The position numbers and the translations under genes are program-made. DNA of 64,000 nucleotides from positions 4,255 through 68,254 of the forward strand of contig NZ_JAYGHW010000067.1 of assembly GCF_034932185.1 (NCBI RefSeq), in the 5' to 3' direction. Shown piece after piece: positions 25,185-34,098 of the stretch; positions within the stretch are counted from its first letter, which is position 1, and each line of letters starts with the position of its first letter. The notes beneath the pieces were generated by a model that did no database searches, was not told the origin of the DNA, and saw only the letters and a program-made list of their open reading frames with translations. The DNA is from Spirulina sp034932185 (GTDB lineage Bacteria > Cyanobacteriota > Cyanobacteriia > Cyanobacteriales > Spirulinaceae).

Positions 25185-25706
25185 ATGCGTTACTTAAACA
25201 TTGCATCTATGATCACTTTAGCCACCGTTTTAGGGCTGGCAGCGCCAGGACTAGCGGAAACGGCTCAGAATCTGGAAACCTTGACGGAGACCCGTGCTTG
25301 CCCAGGTTGTGATTTATCCGGTGCGGATCTCACCGGGTTGCACTTGATCGGGGCAGATTTACGCGATGCGGATTTGACCGATGCGAATTTGACCGGCGCA
25401 AATTTAGAAGGGGCAGATTTAACCGGCGCAGATTTAACAGGTGCAAACTTGACGCTAACGATGCTCACCGATGCCGAACTGACCGATACGAATCTCTCCC
25501 ATGCCACGCTCCACGCCACGATCCTTAATAGTGCTGTTCTCGAAGGCGTTAACTTCACCGCCGCCACCCTCAGCGATGTGCAATTAGCAGGAGCAACATT
25601 AACCGATATTGTCATTACCGATGCCACCATCGAAAACACACCCATTAGTGTGGGGGGAAGCTGGGATGAAATGGATCCCGATATCCTTCCGGAAATGGTG
25701 GAGTAG
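25185..25706 (+). CDS. Exported pentapeptide repeat protein
   Basis: 173 residues from the ATG at 25185 with GGGAGGA at 25174-25180. A signal peptide ends near GLAETA. Residues 40-140 are A(D/N)LxG pentapeptide repeats (GADLTG, GADLRDADLTD, GANLEGADLTG), forming a right-handed quadrilateral beta-helix. A CPGC pair stands just before the helix and could form a disulfide. The acidic C-terminus has no repeats. Function unknown; probably lumenal or periplasmic. Confidence 0.88.
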   Translation: MRYLNIASMITLATVLGLAAPGLAETAQNLETLTETRACPGCDLSGADLTGLHLIGADLRDADLTDANLTGANLEGADLTGADLTGANLTLTMLTDAELTDTNLSHATLHATILNSAVLEGVNFTAATLSDVQLAGATLTDIVITDATIENTPISVGGSWDEMDPDILPEMVE

Positions 25707-25821
25707 GTTCAATTTCCAACTTGATCGTTCCCCCCATGCAAAAGTTTGGGATGGATAGATTGGCAGTGGTTTGCATCTTTCGGATGCTGACCACTGTTTT
25801 TCTGATGTTGTACTCTAGGGG

Positions 25822-25847
25822 GAAGGAGAGAGAAAAGAGAAGAGAGC
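25822..25847. repeat. Purine-rich 26-nt dispersed repeat, copy 2
   Basis: Differs from 717-742 at one base. It lies 70 bp before the SpoIID-family gene, followed by pyrimidine-rich DNA that could pair with it. Confidence 0.6.
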
Positions 25848-25884
25848 GATGGATTCAGCTTGCTTGTCACCCCTCAATTCTCTC

Positions 25885-25912
25885 TCCTCAATCCTCAATC
25901 CTCAATCCTCAT
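25885..25912. repeat. 7-nt tandem repeat CTCAATC
   Basis: Three exact CTCAATC units and a CTCATTC variant end five bases before the ATG at 25917, leaving no purine-rich ribosome binding site for that gene. Confidence 0.7.
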
Positions 25913-25916
25913 TCCT

Positions 25917-27497
25917 ATGCTTCGACCCGCTGCCCTCCTCCTGTTGCCGACCTTGCTGCTGGGTATTGCTCCCCCGGCCATCGCTGTCACGGAAATTTCC
26001 GTCGGCATTGTGCAACGGTTTGGGGATGGCCAGATCGATGGGCAGGCTAGTGTGGAGCGTCTCACCCTCAGCAGCGCGGATAATCGCCCCCTCACGCTCC
26101 AATTCAAAGATGGCCGCGGCCAGCCCACCACCGTCACCGCCGCCACTGTCACCCTTGAGATTCGCCCCCAGCCTCAAAGCAATCCGGTTTTACAGGAATG
26201 GGTGGTTTTGGGGGATCATGCCACGTTTGAAACCGCTGAAGACCACGCCAAACGCTGGGCGAGTCGGGGCATTGAGGTGGAAGTCACCCAGCCGGGCCGC
26301 TGGCAAGTTTGGGCGAAAAGGGATGTGTATGCTACACCCATGTTGCGACGCAAACTGTTAGAAAGCCTTGAGGAGGCGGGGGAAACGGGGCCTTATCTCC
26401 ACAGTGAACTGTTACAAACTACGCCCATTGTTTCCTTCCAAGTGGGCAACTTTCGCTACAACCGTACTGAATTGGCGATAACGACCCCCAGTAACCGCAT
26501 TCAAGTTCAAGATGCTCAAGGCACGATTCTTTATGGCGGTCGGATGCACGTCCAGCCCAATGCCTATGGGGATTTTACCTTAGTGAATGAGGTGGATATT
26601 GAAACCTATTTGCGGGGGGTGGTTCCCCATGAGATTGGCCCCCAAGCCCCCTATACGGCGGTACAGGCGCAGACGGTGATCGCCCGTACCTATGCCCTGC
26701 GGAATACGCGCCGCTTTCGGGCGGATAACTATGAACTCTGCGCGACGGTGCATTGTCAGGTTTATAAGGGGTTGACGGGGACGGTGGCAACGGCGGATCG
26801 GGCGATTCAAGCAACGGCGGGCCAGGTGCTTACCTACGATAATGAGTTAGTGGATGCCCTCTATTCTGCCCATAGTGGTGGGGTGACGGCGCAATTTGAG
26901 GACATTTGGGATGGTGCGCCCCGGCCCTATCTTCAGGCGCGGGTGGATGCGATCGCCCCCCCTTGGGATTTAGCCCAAAATCCCCTCAATACGGAACCGG
27001 CAATCCGGGCATTTTTGAATCAAAGGCAAGGGTTTAATGGGGCGAATAGTTCTGTATTCCGTTGGGAACGCAGCAGCACGTTACCCGAACTCACCGCCGA
27101 CCTCAACCGCTATCTAGATCGCATTAAACACCCCTTGAATCCGGTGGGGCGGATTATTCGCATGGCGGTGACGGAGCGATCGCCCTCGGGCCGGATTCGC
27201 ATTTTAGCGATTACCACCGATAAGGGCCTGATTGAACTGCGCAAAACCGAAGCCCGCAGTGCTTTAGGGCCGCCCCGTAGCACATTGTTTTATCTCGATC
27301 CGATCCTCAATGGCCAGGGAGAACTCACCGGCTACCGCTTTGTGGGGGGAGGGTTTGGCCATGCCGTGGGCTTAAGTCAATACAGTGCCTACACCCTCTC
27401 TCAACAGGGTTGGAATTATGCCCGGATTCTTCAGTTTTATTATCCGGGGACGACCCTTGAGGCGCTCACGCCGGAGATTGTGCGGTATCGGGAATAA
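25917..27497 (+). CDS. SpoIID/LytB domain protein
   Basis: 526 residues from the ATG at 25917; longer frames translate the tandem repeat. Signal peptide 1-23 (LLLLPTLLLGIAPPAIA). The SpoIID domain occupies roughly 190-480, with VNEVDIETYLRGVVPHEIG, AVQAQTVIARTYAL, YSAHSGGVTAQFEDIW and GGGFGHAVGLSQYSA. SpoIID-type enzymes are lytic transglycosylases acting on denuded glycan strands; in cyanobacteria, which do not sporulate, the role is probably wall remodelling. Periplasmic. It overlaps no other gene and ends 1 bp before convergent ubiA. Confidence 0.93.
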   Translation: MLRPAALLLLPTLLLGIAPPAIAVTEISVGIVQRFGDGQIDGQASVERLTLSSADNRPLTLQFKDGRGQPTTVTAATVTLEIRPQPQSNPVLQEWVVLGDHATFETAEDHAKRWASRGIEVEVTQPGRWQVWAKRDVYATPMLRRKLLESLEEAGETGPYLHSELLQTTPIVSFQVGNFRYNRTELAITTPSNRIQVQDAQGTILYGGRMHVQPNAYGDFTLVNEVDIETYLRGVVPHEIGPQAPYTAVQAQTVIARTYALRNTRRFRADNYELCATVHCQVYKGLTGTVATADRAIQATAGQVLTYDNELVDALYSAHSGGVTAQFEDIWDGAPRPYLQARVDAIAPPWDLAQNPLNTEPAIRAFLNQRQGFNGANSSVFRWERSSTLPELTADLNRYLDRIKHPLNPVGRIIRMAVTERSPSGRIRILAITTDKGLIELRKTEARSALGPPRSTLFYLDPILNGQGELTGYRFVGGGFGHAVGLSQYSAYTLSQQGWNYARILQFYYPGTTLEALTPEIVRYRE

Positions 27498-27498
27498 G

Positions 27499-28380
27499 CT
27501 AACTCCACAGTACGCCGGTAATCATTCCCGCTAAAAGGATGAAGCCGATCGCCACGTTTTGGCTAAAGATTTGGCCATAACAGGCGCGGGGGAGGTCGGG
27601 ATTGAAGAGCAGGCGGGTTTGATTGCCCCAGAGGAGGAGGGCGATCGCCCAACTCACCCAAAAACTGCCATAGAGGGAGATCACCACCGCCATCACCGCT
27701 AAACAGGCCGCCGTGCCGAGGAAGAACAGCCCCACCGCATGGGGGGCAAAGGAGCCAAAAAACAAGGCACTGGACTGGATGCCAATGCGGGCATCATCGG
27801 GGCGATCGCTCATCGCATAGACCGTATCAAAGCCCAACGTCCACAACACCACCGCTCCCCATAACAATCCTGTCCCCAGGGTTAAGCTCCCCGTCACCGC
27901 CGTCCAACTGATCAACACCGCAAACCCCCAAGCTATAGCCAGCACCAATTGCGGCACGGGAAACACCCGTTTCGCCGCCGGATAGAGCAAAATCACCGGC
28001 ACAGCCGCCACCGCCAGCCAGAAACTGAGGGGTTTGAGGTAAAACGCCAAACCCGCCGCACAGGCCAGGGCGACAATCCCAACGGCGATCCCGGTTTGAA
28101 TCGATAAACTCCGGGCCGCGAGGGGACGGGCTTGGGTGCGCTCCACTTGGGGGTCAATATCGCGATCCCAAAGGTCATTAGCGACACAACCGGCAGCACT
28201 GGTGGCTAAACTGCCGAGAATAATCACCCCCACCAGGGGCCAGGGGGGCAGGCCCTTCGCAGCGAGAAAGACGGCCCAAAGGGCGGGAATCATTAAAATC
28301 AGGCGACCGGCGGGTTTATCCCAGCGCAACAGACGGAGAATGGTTTGCCAACGGGGTTCAGAGGAGGATTGCAGAGTCAT
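27499..28380 (-). CDS. ubiA: 4-hydroxybenzoate polyprenyltransferase UbiA
   Basis: Integral membrane prenyltransferase that attaches a polyprenyl (solanesyl) chain to 4-hydroxybenzoate, an early step of plastoquinone synthesis in cyanobacteria. 293 residues with about eight membrane helices. The two Asp-rich substrate motifs are NDLWDRDID (about 68-76) and DTVYAMSDRPDD. The start is at 28380. Convergent with the SpoIID gene. Confidence 0.95.
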   Translation of the reverse strand: MTLQSSSEPRWQTILRLLRWDKPAGRLILMIPALWAVFLAAKGLPPWPLVGVIILGSLATSAAGCVANDLWDRDIDPQVERTQARPLAARSLSIQTGIAVGIVALACAAGLAFYLKPLSFWLAVAAVPVILLYPAAKRVFPVPQLVLAIAWGFAVLISWTAVTGSLTLGTGLLWGAVVLWTLGFDTVYAMSDRPDDARIGIQSSALFFGSFAPHAVGLFFLGTAACLAVMAVVISLYGSFWVSWAIALLLWGNQTRLLFNPDLPRACYGQIFSQNVAIGFILLAGMITGVLWS

Positions 28381-28446
28381 GGCCGCAGGGGAAACGCAAT
28401 TTATAGTTATCCTAACCGTTTAGCGGCCAAGGAATCGGCTCACCCT

Positions 28447-28473
28447 TGTAGGGGCGAAAAATCTTTCGCCCTC
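28447..28473. repeat. GTAGGGGCG palindrome (module A)
   Basis: TGTAGGGGCGAAAAA followed by TCTTTCGCCCTCCCC, a partly decayed copy between ubiA and coaE. A small GCGGA/TCCGC hairpin follows at 28529-28544. Confidence 0.6.
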
Positions 28474-28603
28474 CCCATGCCGATTTGCGGTAGTGTGCCG
28501 GATCAATAATCTTTAAAGCCACGGGGGAGCGGACTGAAATCCGCATTACGAACTTTTCCTGATGATTCTGTCTAGCACTATAGGTTCGATGAGAGGAGAA
28601 ATC

Positions 28604-29209
28604 ATGCAGCGGCGCATTGGGTTGACGGGGGGCATTAGTACGGGGAAGAGTACGGTGGCGGATTATTTAGCTAATCGCTACGGCCTGCCGGTGTTTGATG
28701 CGGATCAGGCGGCGCGGCAGGCGGTAATGGTGGGAAGTCCGGTGTGGGAACGGGTGCGAGATAGGTACGGTCACGAGATCCTATTACCGGATGGCGAAAT
28801 TAACCGCCGAAAATTGGGGGAGATTGTGTTTAGCGATCCTGCGGAACTGCGCTGGTTGGAGGGGGAAATTCATCCCGTGGTAGGCGATCGCCTCGCCCAA
28901 ACCCTCACCACCTGGACTGATCAACCCAGGGTGATTTTAATGATCCCCCTCTTATTTGAAGCGAACATGACCGATCTCGTCAGCGAAATTTGGGTCGTAA
29001 CCTGCGATCCGGCACAACAACAACAGCGATTGATAGAGCGCGATCGCCTCACCACGGCTCAAGCCCAAGCCCGGATCAATCAGCAAATGCCCTTAGCGGC
29101 AAAGATCGCTGCCGCCGATCAGGTTTTGCACAATACCGGAACATTGGCGGAGCTTTATGGGCAGATTGATCAGGCATTGGGGGAGTGGGGAGTGGGAAGT
29201 GGGGAGTGA
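28604..29209 (+). CDS. coaE: Dephospho-CoA kinase CoaE
   Basis: Final step of coenzyme A synthesis: phosphorylates the ribose of dephospho-CoA. 201 residues from the ATG at 28604, which has GAGAGGAG 5 bp upstream (two earlier in-frame ATGs lack this). P-loop GGISTGKST at about residues 8-16, then DADQAARQ and PLLFEANM. The last codons (EWGVGSGE) read into a GGGGAGTGGGAAGTGGGGAG tract that recurs elsewhere, so the C-terminus has been extended or replaced by repeat sequence. Confidence 0.95.
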   Translation: MQRRIGLTGGISTGKSTVADYLANRYGLPVFDADQAARQAVMVGSPVWERVRDRYGHEILLPDGEINRRKLGEIVFSDPAELRWLEGEIHPVVGDRLAQTLTTWTDQPRVILMIPLLFEANMTDLVSEIWVVTCDPAQQQQRLIERDRLTTAQAQARINQQMPLAAKIAAADQVLHNTGTLAELYGQIDQALGEWGVGSGE

Positions 29210-29308
29210 AGGGGAGATCCTCATTATTGCGATAGAATTAATCGGCGGCTCCCCTTGCTCAAAACCCTTTCCCTTGTCGTCCATTCGTCGCCCATCACAG
29301 CTATACGC

Positions 29309-30394
29309 ATGGTCAATCCATTCCTTGACTTATTACCATCTCTACCGGGCAATTCTTTGGGGTTGCGATCGCAAGCTCGACTTGAAGAAACCCTTCAACC
29401 CCGTTACGAACCCGCCGCCCCCTCGGAAAACCCCGCCGTCCCTTACTACACGGGGTTAATTCTTCTATCGGTTTTAACCTTTGGGTTTCTACTGTTTTTA
29501 CTTTTTAAAAAGCAAATTAAAGAGGTGCGGTTTGCCACCTTTGCCACGGTGTTGATCGGGGTAGGATTGCCAATTTTAGCCATTGTTGAACTGACGACGG
29601 ATTTAGTCTTGCGGGAAGAAAATTCCCCTGTACCCACTGCTTCCCCTCGGCCGACGGCTCGCCCATCTCCAGAAGCTGCTGAAGATCCTGAGGATGAGGG
29701 CGAAACCGCTGATCCCGCTGATCCCGCCGATCCAGAACTGATCGATTCTATGGATCCAGAGGCACAGTCGGGAACCGCAGTGGTGGAAATTCCCCTCGAT
29801 TTTCCGAACCCTGCTTCAGGATCAGACCCCCAAACCACAACCCCTGGCATCAATGGCGATGATGCTCCGGAAGCTAGTAATGAGTTAACGCTTTTGATGA
29901 CGGGGGCGGCTCCCCTTGCCCGCCCTAGCCGCAGTAGCTCCCCGCGAGCAACTCCCCAATCACCTGCCGCGAACCGCTCCCCATCGGTTCCGGCCAGGAC
30001 AACCCCCCTCCAACCGCCCCGCTCCCCCTTTGCCCCCCTGACCCAATTCAGCCAAGATTTACCCCGCTCTGCACCCCGGAACAACCCAGCACAACCCAGT
30101 TTTTCCCTCTCCCACCTCGATTTTTCTCAACCGATTCGGTTTGAGCGTCTTCTGCGTTCCCAGTTGAGGGGTTTGGATGTGTTGGCCTTGCAAAAACTGC
30201 TTCAGGATCTTGATTTTTATGGCGGCCCCCTGGATGGTTATTTAGGCCAGGAAACGGAAAGGGCGATCGCCCGCTTTCAAGCCGCCTATGCCCTCCTCCC
30301 CGATGGTATTTTTGGCTTGAGCACCTGCGAGATTCTCAATGCCCAAACCCCAGAGCTAACACTGATTTGCCAAATGGTAGCCCTAGAGGATTAA
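29309..30394 (+). CDS. Membrane protein with C-terminal peptidoglycan-binding domain
   Basis: 361 residues from the ATG at 29309. Two membrane segments (about 50-70 and 80-105), then a long low-complexity Pro/Ser/Ala/Glu region (about 110-280), then a PG_binding_1-like domain (LDVLALQKLLQDLDFYGG, ETERAIARFQAAYALLPDG). It probably anchors to the inner membrane and reaches to the cell wall. Function unknown. Followed by a SPOR-like protein with similar architecture. Confidence 0.8.
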   Translation: MVNPFLDLLPSLPGNSLGLRSQARLEETLQPRYEPAAPSENPAVPYYTGLILLSVLTFGFLLFLLFKKQIKEVRFATFATVLIGVGLPILAIVELTTDLVLREENSPVPTASPRPTARPSPEAAEDPEDEGETADPADPADPELIDSMDPEAQSGTAVVEIPLDFPNPASGSDPQTTTPGINGDDAPEASNELTLLMTGAAPLARPSRSSSPRATPQSPAANRSPSVPARTTPLQPPRSPFAPLTQFSQDLPRSAPRNNPAQPSFSLSHLDFSQPIRFERLLRSQLRGLDVLALQKLLQDLDFYGGPLDGYLGQETERAIARFQAAYALLPDGIFGLSTCEILNAQTPELTLICQMVALED

Positions 30395-30486
30395 CCCATA
30401 ACCCCAACGGGAAACCCAGATCCCGTTGTATCCTGGGGTTAAGATTTCCCTCCCTGTTTGGCCCTATTTTGGATTTTTGAACCCCC

Positions 30487-31455
30487 ATGAGCCAAGACCC
30501 CAAACCCGTTACGCTACATCCCACCCTTGAAGCGGCCCTCGGTTGCCTGGATGTGGATGTGGATCGTGAGCTAGCCCGCTATCGCCGCCAGCGGCAACAA
30601 CATGAACCCGCTGCGACAACAACAGCGGTGGCCATTGCTGCCCCTGCCCCTATCCCTGCCCCCAGTCAGGATCACGACATTGCCAACTATACCCAGCCCC
30701 CTCGCCCCCCCGCCGAGGGTCAAAGTCCCCAAACCTATCTCCAATCCTCAGAGCAACTCCTCAATACCCTCAAGCAGGATGATTCGCCAGGGACTCCGGC
30801 GGCCAAATCTGCGAAAAAACGGGGCTTAAGCCCCTTAGCTCTAGGGGCGATGGGGTTGGGCGTGCTGACTGTAGCCCTCCTTGGTTGGGCGTTTTATGGC
30901 CCTGATCCCTTCGCACCAGAACCCATCAGTGAAACGCCCCTCGCCCCCACTGAGTCCCCCTCGTCCTCTAGGGAGTTGGATGCCAATGGTGCGCCCTTGA
31001 ATCTGGATGGCCCCGATCTTGCTACCGAGGAAACCCCCACAACTTCGGCATTGCCCGCCCCCGAACCGGAAGCGGGTGAGCCAGCGCCGGCCCCTAGTCC
31101 CGCCATCCCTGGACGGCCTTCCGATCTCACATCAGCGCTTTTGCCTGATCCCAATTCTCCTATTCCCGCCCCAGAACCCTCCCCCACCCCCGCAGCCCCC
31201 CCCAGGGAAACCATCCCCAATGTGGCCACTGCGCCCCCCAGTAATGATCCCTACTATTATGTGTTGGTGGGTTACGATGGTGAGGCTTCCCTTCGGGAAG
31301 CGCGGGGAGCAATTCCTGATGCCTATGTGCGGCAATTTCCCCAGGGCATTCGGATTCAAATGGGGGCCTTTGATAATGCGGCGGATGCCCAACGGTTGGC
31401 GAATGCGCTGCAAAGTCGGGGCCTTGTGGGGGAAGTCCACCAAGGCCCCGACTAA
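30487..31455 (+). CDS. Single-pass membrane protein with C-terminal SPOR-like domain
   Basis: 322 residues: a cytoplasmic N-terminal part with LEAALGCLDVDVDRELARYRR, a membrane helix (LGLGVLTVALLGWAFYG, about 125-141), a Pro/Glu-rich linker, and a final 65-residue domain (YYVLVGY, VRQFPQGIRIQMGAFDNAADAQRLANALQ) with the GAF-x-N-x-x-x-A-x-x-L pattern of SPOR repeats, which bind denuded glycan. Likely a wall- or division-associated protein. It ends 41 bp before the PspA-like gene. Confidence 0.8.
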   Translation: MSQDPKPVTLHPTLEAALGCLDVDVDRELARYRRQRQQHEPAATTTAVAIAAPAPIPAPSQDHDIANYTQPPRPPAEGQSPQTYLQSSEQLLNTLKQDDSPGTPAAKSAKKRGLSPLALGAMGLGVLTVALLGWAFYGPDPFAPEPISETPLAPTESPSSSRELDANGAPLNLDGPDLATEETPTTSALPAPEPEAGEPAPAPSPAIPGRPSDLTSALLPDPNSPIPAPEPSPTPAAPPRETIPNVATAPPSNDPYYYVLVGYDGEASLREARGAIPDAYVRQFPQGIRIQMGAFDNAADAQRLANALQSRGLVGEVHQGPD

Positions 31456-31495
31456 GGGGATTAGGATCGGTTTAGCGTTATTCACTGAACAAGCG

Positions 31496-32143
31496 ATGAC
31501 TGTCTGGAAAAGAGCCTGGCGATTGGTGGAAGCCAATGTCAATCATTGGATCACGGCGACGGAGGATCCGGCGCAACGGTTGATGCAGATGATCACTCAG
31601 ATGCAGGAGGAGTTGACGACGCTGCGCCAAGGGGTGGCGATGGCGATCGCCACCCACAAGCGCACTGAACGCCAAGCCCTCCAAAACGAAGCGGCGGCGG
31701 CGGATTGCTACCAACGGGCCCAAGGGGCGATCGCCGCTCAGGATGAGCCTACGGCCCGGGCCGCTCTCCACCGTCGCCATACCTATCAGGAAACGGCAGC
31801 CTTTTTACGATCCCAACTCCAGGAGCAGGGGGGGGCGATCGCCAAGCTCAAGCAGGATTTACAAACCCTCGAAAGCCGCTATGCCCAAGCCTGGATTAAA
31901 CAGGAAATGATCATGGCTCGTCTTCAGTCCGCCCAGGCCAGCCGTCGCCTTCAGGAATTATTATCAGCCACAGAGGATAGCCCTTGGGCAATGTTTGACC
32001 GGGTGGAGGCGCAGCTTTTGACGGAGGAGGCGGTGGTGGAATTAGCGGACAATACTTCAGAGGCGAAGTTTAACCGTTTGGAGCGAGAAGCCCGCCTCGA
32101 AGCGGAGTTAAACCAATTAAAAATGCAGGGGGGCGCGTCGTGA
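31496..32143 (+). CDS. PspA/IM30 (Vipp1-like) family protein
   Basis: 215 residues from the ATG at 31496, out of frame with the end of the preceding gene. It begins WKRAWRLVEANVNHWITATEDPAQRLMQMITQMQEEL, the N-terminal pattern of ESCRT-III-like PspA/Vipp1 proteins, and is then almost entirely predicted coiled coil to residue 160. It lacks the long C-terminal tail of Vipp1, so it is a shorter paralogue. Probably bound to the inner face of the cytoplasmic or thylakoid membrane. Confidence 0.88.
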   Translation: MTVWKRAWRLVEANVNHWITATEDPAQRLMQMITQMQEELTTLRQGVAMAIATHKRTERQALQNEAAAADCYQRAQGAIAAQDEPTARAALHRRHTYQETAAFLRSQLQEQGGAIAKLKQDLQTLESRYAQAWIKQEMIMARLQSAQASRRLQELLSATEDSPWAMFDRVEAQLLTEEAVVELADNTSEAKFNRLEREARLEAELNQLKMQGGAS

Positions 32144-32169
32144 GTCACCATCCTTTGGAAGTTGCCCTG

Positions 32170-32259
32170 ATGATTGAAGTTGAACATTTGAGCACAATGA
32201 TCCCTTTATCCCGGGTGATCCGCCTGTTGAAATGCTCCGGAGGTTGCCCCCATGATTGA
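32170..32259 (+). other. Duplicated ABC-ATPase start forming a 29-codon leader frame
   Basis: Bases 32157-32194 match 32239-32276 with six mismatches, covering the ribosome binding region and first eight codons (MIEVEHLS) of the ABC ATPase. The duplicate reads on as a 29-codon frame whose TGA (32257-32259) falls just inside the start of the real gene (ATG 32252). It may be a relic of an 82-bp tandem duplication, now possibly acting as a coupled leader peptide. Confidence 0.6.
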
Positions 32260-33259
32260 AGTGGAACATCTGAGTAAGAGTTATGGCCCCCATCCCGCCA
32301 TTGAGGATGTGTTTTTTACCGTGGAGCCGGGGGAAATTTTGGGCTTTTTGGGGCCCAATGGGGCAGGGAAGACGACGACAATGCGGATTTTATCGGGCTA
32401 TCTTCCCGCCAGTTCCGGCACGGCAAGGGTGGCGGGCTTTGATGTCCATACCCAATCGATGGCGGTGCGCCAACGCATTGGTTATCTCCCGGAAAATCCC
32501 CCCCTTTATAACGAGATGACCGTGTTGGGTTATCTCCATTTTGTGGCGCGGATTAAGGGGGTGAATGCGGGCGATCGCCGCAAACAGGTGGATCTTGCCA
32601 TTCAACAATGCAATCTGGAAACGGAAACCCAAACGCTGATCGGCCGACTTTCCAAGGGGTTTCGCCAACGGGTGGGTTTAGCCCAGGCCATCGTTCACAA
32701 TCCCCCGGTGATTATTCTCGATGAGCCGACGGTGGGCCTCGATCCCCGCCAAATTATGGAGGTGCGCAATTTAATCAAGGGTTTAGCGGGAAATCATACG
32801 ATTATCCTTTCGACGCACATCCTACCGGAAGTGAGCATGACCTGCGATCGCGTCGCGATTATCAACCATGGTCGGATTGTTGCCACCGATGCCCCGGATA
32901 CCCTCATGGAGGAGTTGATCGGCCGCCTCGGTTATGCGGTGGAAATTGGCGGTATGAGTCCATTGCTGACACAAAAATTGATGGCGATTTCTGGGGTGCG
33001 GGAGGTACAGGTGGAGGACATCCCCGATTCGGCCCGCACCCGTTTACAGATTACCTGCCATGGGGAAACGGAACCGGGGAGTGCGATCGCCAATGCGATT
33101 ATTAAATCCGGTTGTCAACTCCATGAAATGCGCCGCACCCGCCCCACCCTAGAGGATGTGTTCTTAGAGTTAACCACCGAGGAAGAGCCTTTGCCGATGG
33201 TGGACAGCACCATTGATAAGGTCGATGCTGATGACCCTGAATTAATCGTAGACCCTTGA
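32252..33259 (+). CDS. ABC transporter ATP-binding protein (GldA/CcmA type)
   Basis: 335 residues. Walker A GPNGAGKTT (about 37-45), Q-loop in YLPENPPLY, signature LSKGFRQRVGLAQAI, Walker B VIILDEPTVGLDP, H-loop STHIL. The C-terminal 110 residues are a regulatory extension seen in exporters of the ABC-2 class. Pairs with the permease at 33298, 38 bp downstream. Substrate not known; related pairs in cyanobacteria are annotated as multidrug or gliding-type exporters. A duplicated copy of its first codons precedes it. Confidence 0.95.
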   Translation: MIEVEHLSKSYGPHPAIEDVFFTVEPGEILGFLGPNGAGKTTTMRILSGYLPASSGTARVAGFDVHTQSMAVRQRIGYLPENPPLYNEMTVLGYLHFVARIKGVNAGDRRKQVDLAIQQCNLETETQTLIGRLSKGFRQRVGLAQAIVHNPPVIILDEPTVGLDPRQIMEVRNLIKGLAGNHTIILSTHILPEVSMTCDRVAIINHGRIVATDAPDTLMEELIGRLGYAVEIGGMSPLLTQKLMAISGVREVQVEDIPDSARTRLQITCHGETEPGSAIANAIIKSGCQLHEMRRTRPTLEDVFLELTTEEEPLPMVDSTIDKVDADDPELIVDP

Positions 33260-33297
33260 GATTCCCTGCTACCCATAGCAATTAATTTGAGTAGATC

Positions 33298-34095
33298 ATG
33301 ACCTTACTCGCTAATATTCTCGCCATCTTTCGCAAAGAACTGCAAAGTTATTTCCTCTCCCCTTTGGCCTATGTGGTGGCGGGGTTGTTTTGGCTGCTGT
33401 CGGGGATTGTCTTTGTCTATTTGCTCCTCAGTCCCAATGGGATTATTCAAGAGGTGGCCATTGGTGAACAGTCCGGTATTCCCATGCCGCCGGTAGATGT
33501 GGCCTATATTTTCCTGCTGCGCTATTTGGGGATCATCGGTTCCCTTACCTCGTTTATTGTTCCGCTCCTTTCCATGGGCCTCTATGCCGAAGAGCGCAAA
33601 AACGGCACATTAGAACTCCTGGCCACTTCCCCCCTCACCAATTGGGCGGTGGCCCTGGGGAAATTGCTCGGTGTGTTGATGTTTTATATCACGCTCTTGA
33701 TGCCCATGTTGGTGTTGGAATTGGTGGCCTTTGCGGCCGCTGACCCCCCAGTGCCTCCCGCTGTCCCCTTAGTGGCCCATGTGGGTTTAATCCTCTTGGC
33801 GGCGGCGTTGCTCTCCTTGGGAATGTTTCTTTCTTCCCTCACCCAGAGCAATATTATTGCCGCCATCCTCACTTTTGCCCTGGTGTTATTGTTGGCGATT
33901 ATGGATTTAGTCGGGCGACAGTTGGGACAACCCTATGAGGGGGCGATCGCCCATATTTCTTTAATTAAACATTACGAAAATTTAGTCCAAGGGGTTTTTG
34001 ATAGTAGTAGCTTATTTGTGTTTGCCAGCTATATTTTCCTAGGCATTTTCCTCACCGCCCAATCCATTGAAATTCTCCGCTTCCAACGCTCCTAA
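33298..34095 (+). CDS. ABC-2 type transporter permease
   Basis: 265 residues with six membrane helices: near 20-40, 75-95, 125-145, 155-175, 185-205 and 235-255. It includes EERKNGTLELLATSPLTNW, the cytoplasmic coupling segment typical of ABC-2 permeases with a GldF-like fold. It forms an exporter with the preceding ATPase. The next gene begins 3 bp after the stop, so all three may share a transcript. Confidence 0.93.
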   Translation: MTLLANILAIFRKELQSYFLSPLAYVVAGLFWLLSGIVFVYLLLSPNGIIQEVAIGEQSGIPMPPVDVAYIFLLRYLGIIGSLTSFIVPLLSMGLYAEERKNGTLELLATSPLTNWAVALGKLLGVLMFYITLLMPMLVLELVAFAAADPPVPPAVPLVAHVGLILLAAALLSLGMFLSSLTQSNIIAAILTFALVLLLAIMDLVGRQLGQPYEGAIAHISLIKHYENLVQGVFDSSSLFVFASYIFLGIFLTAQSIEILRFQRS

Positions 34096-34098
34096 CCC

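Noticed and set aside
25265..25645. 126-residue frame opposite the pentapeptide gene
   Set aside because: Its repetitive S-A-P-V-K pattern is the antisense image of the pentapeptide repeats.
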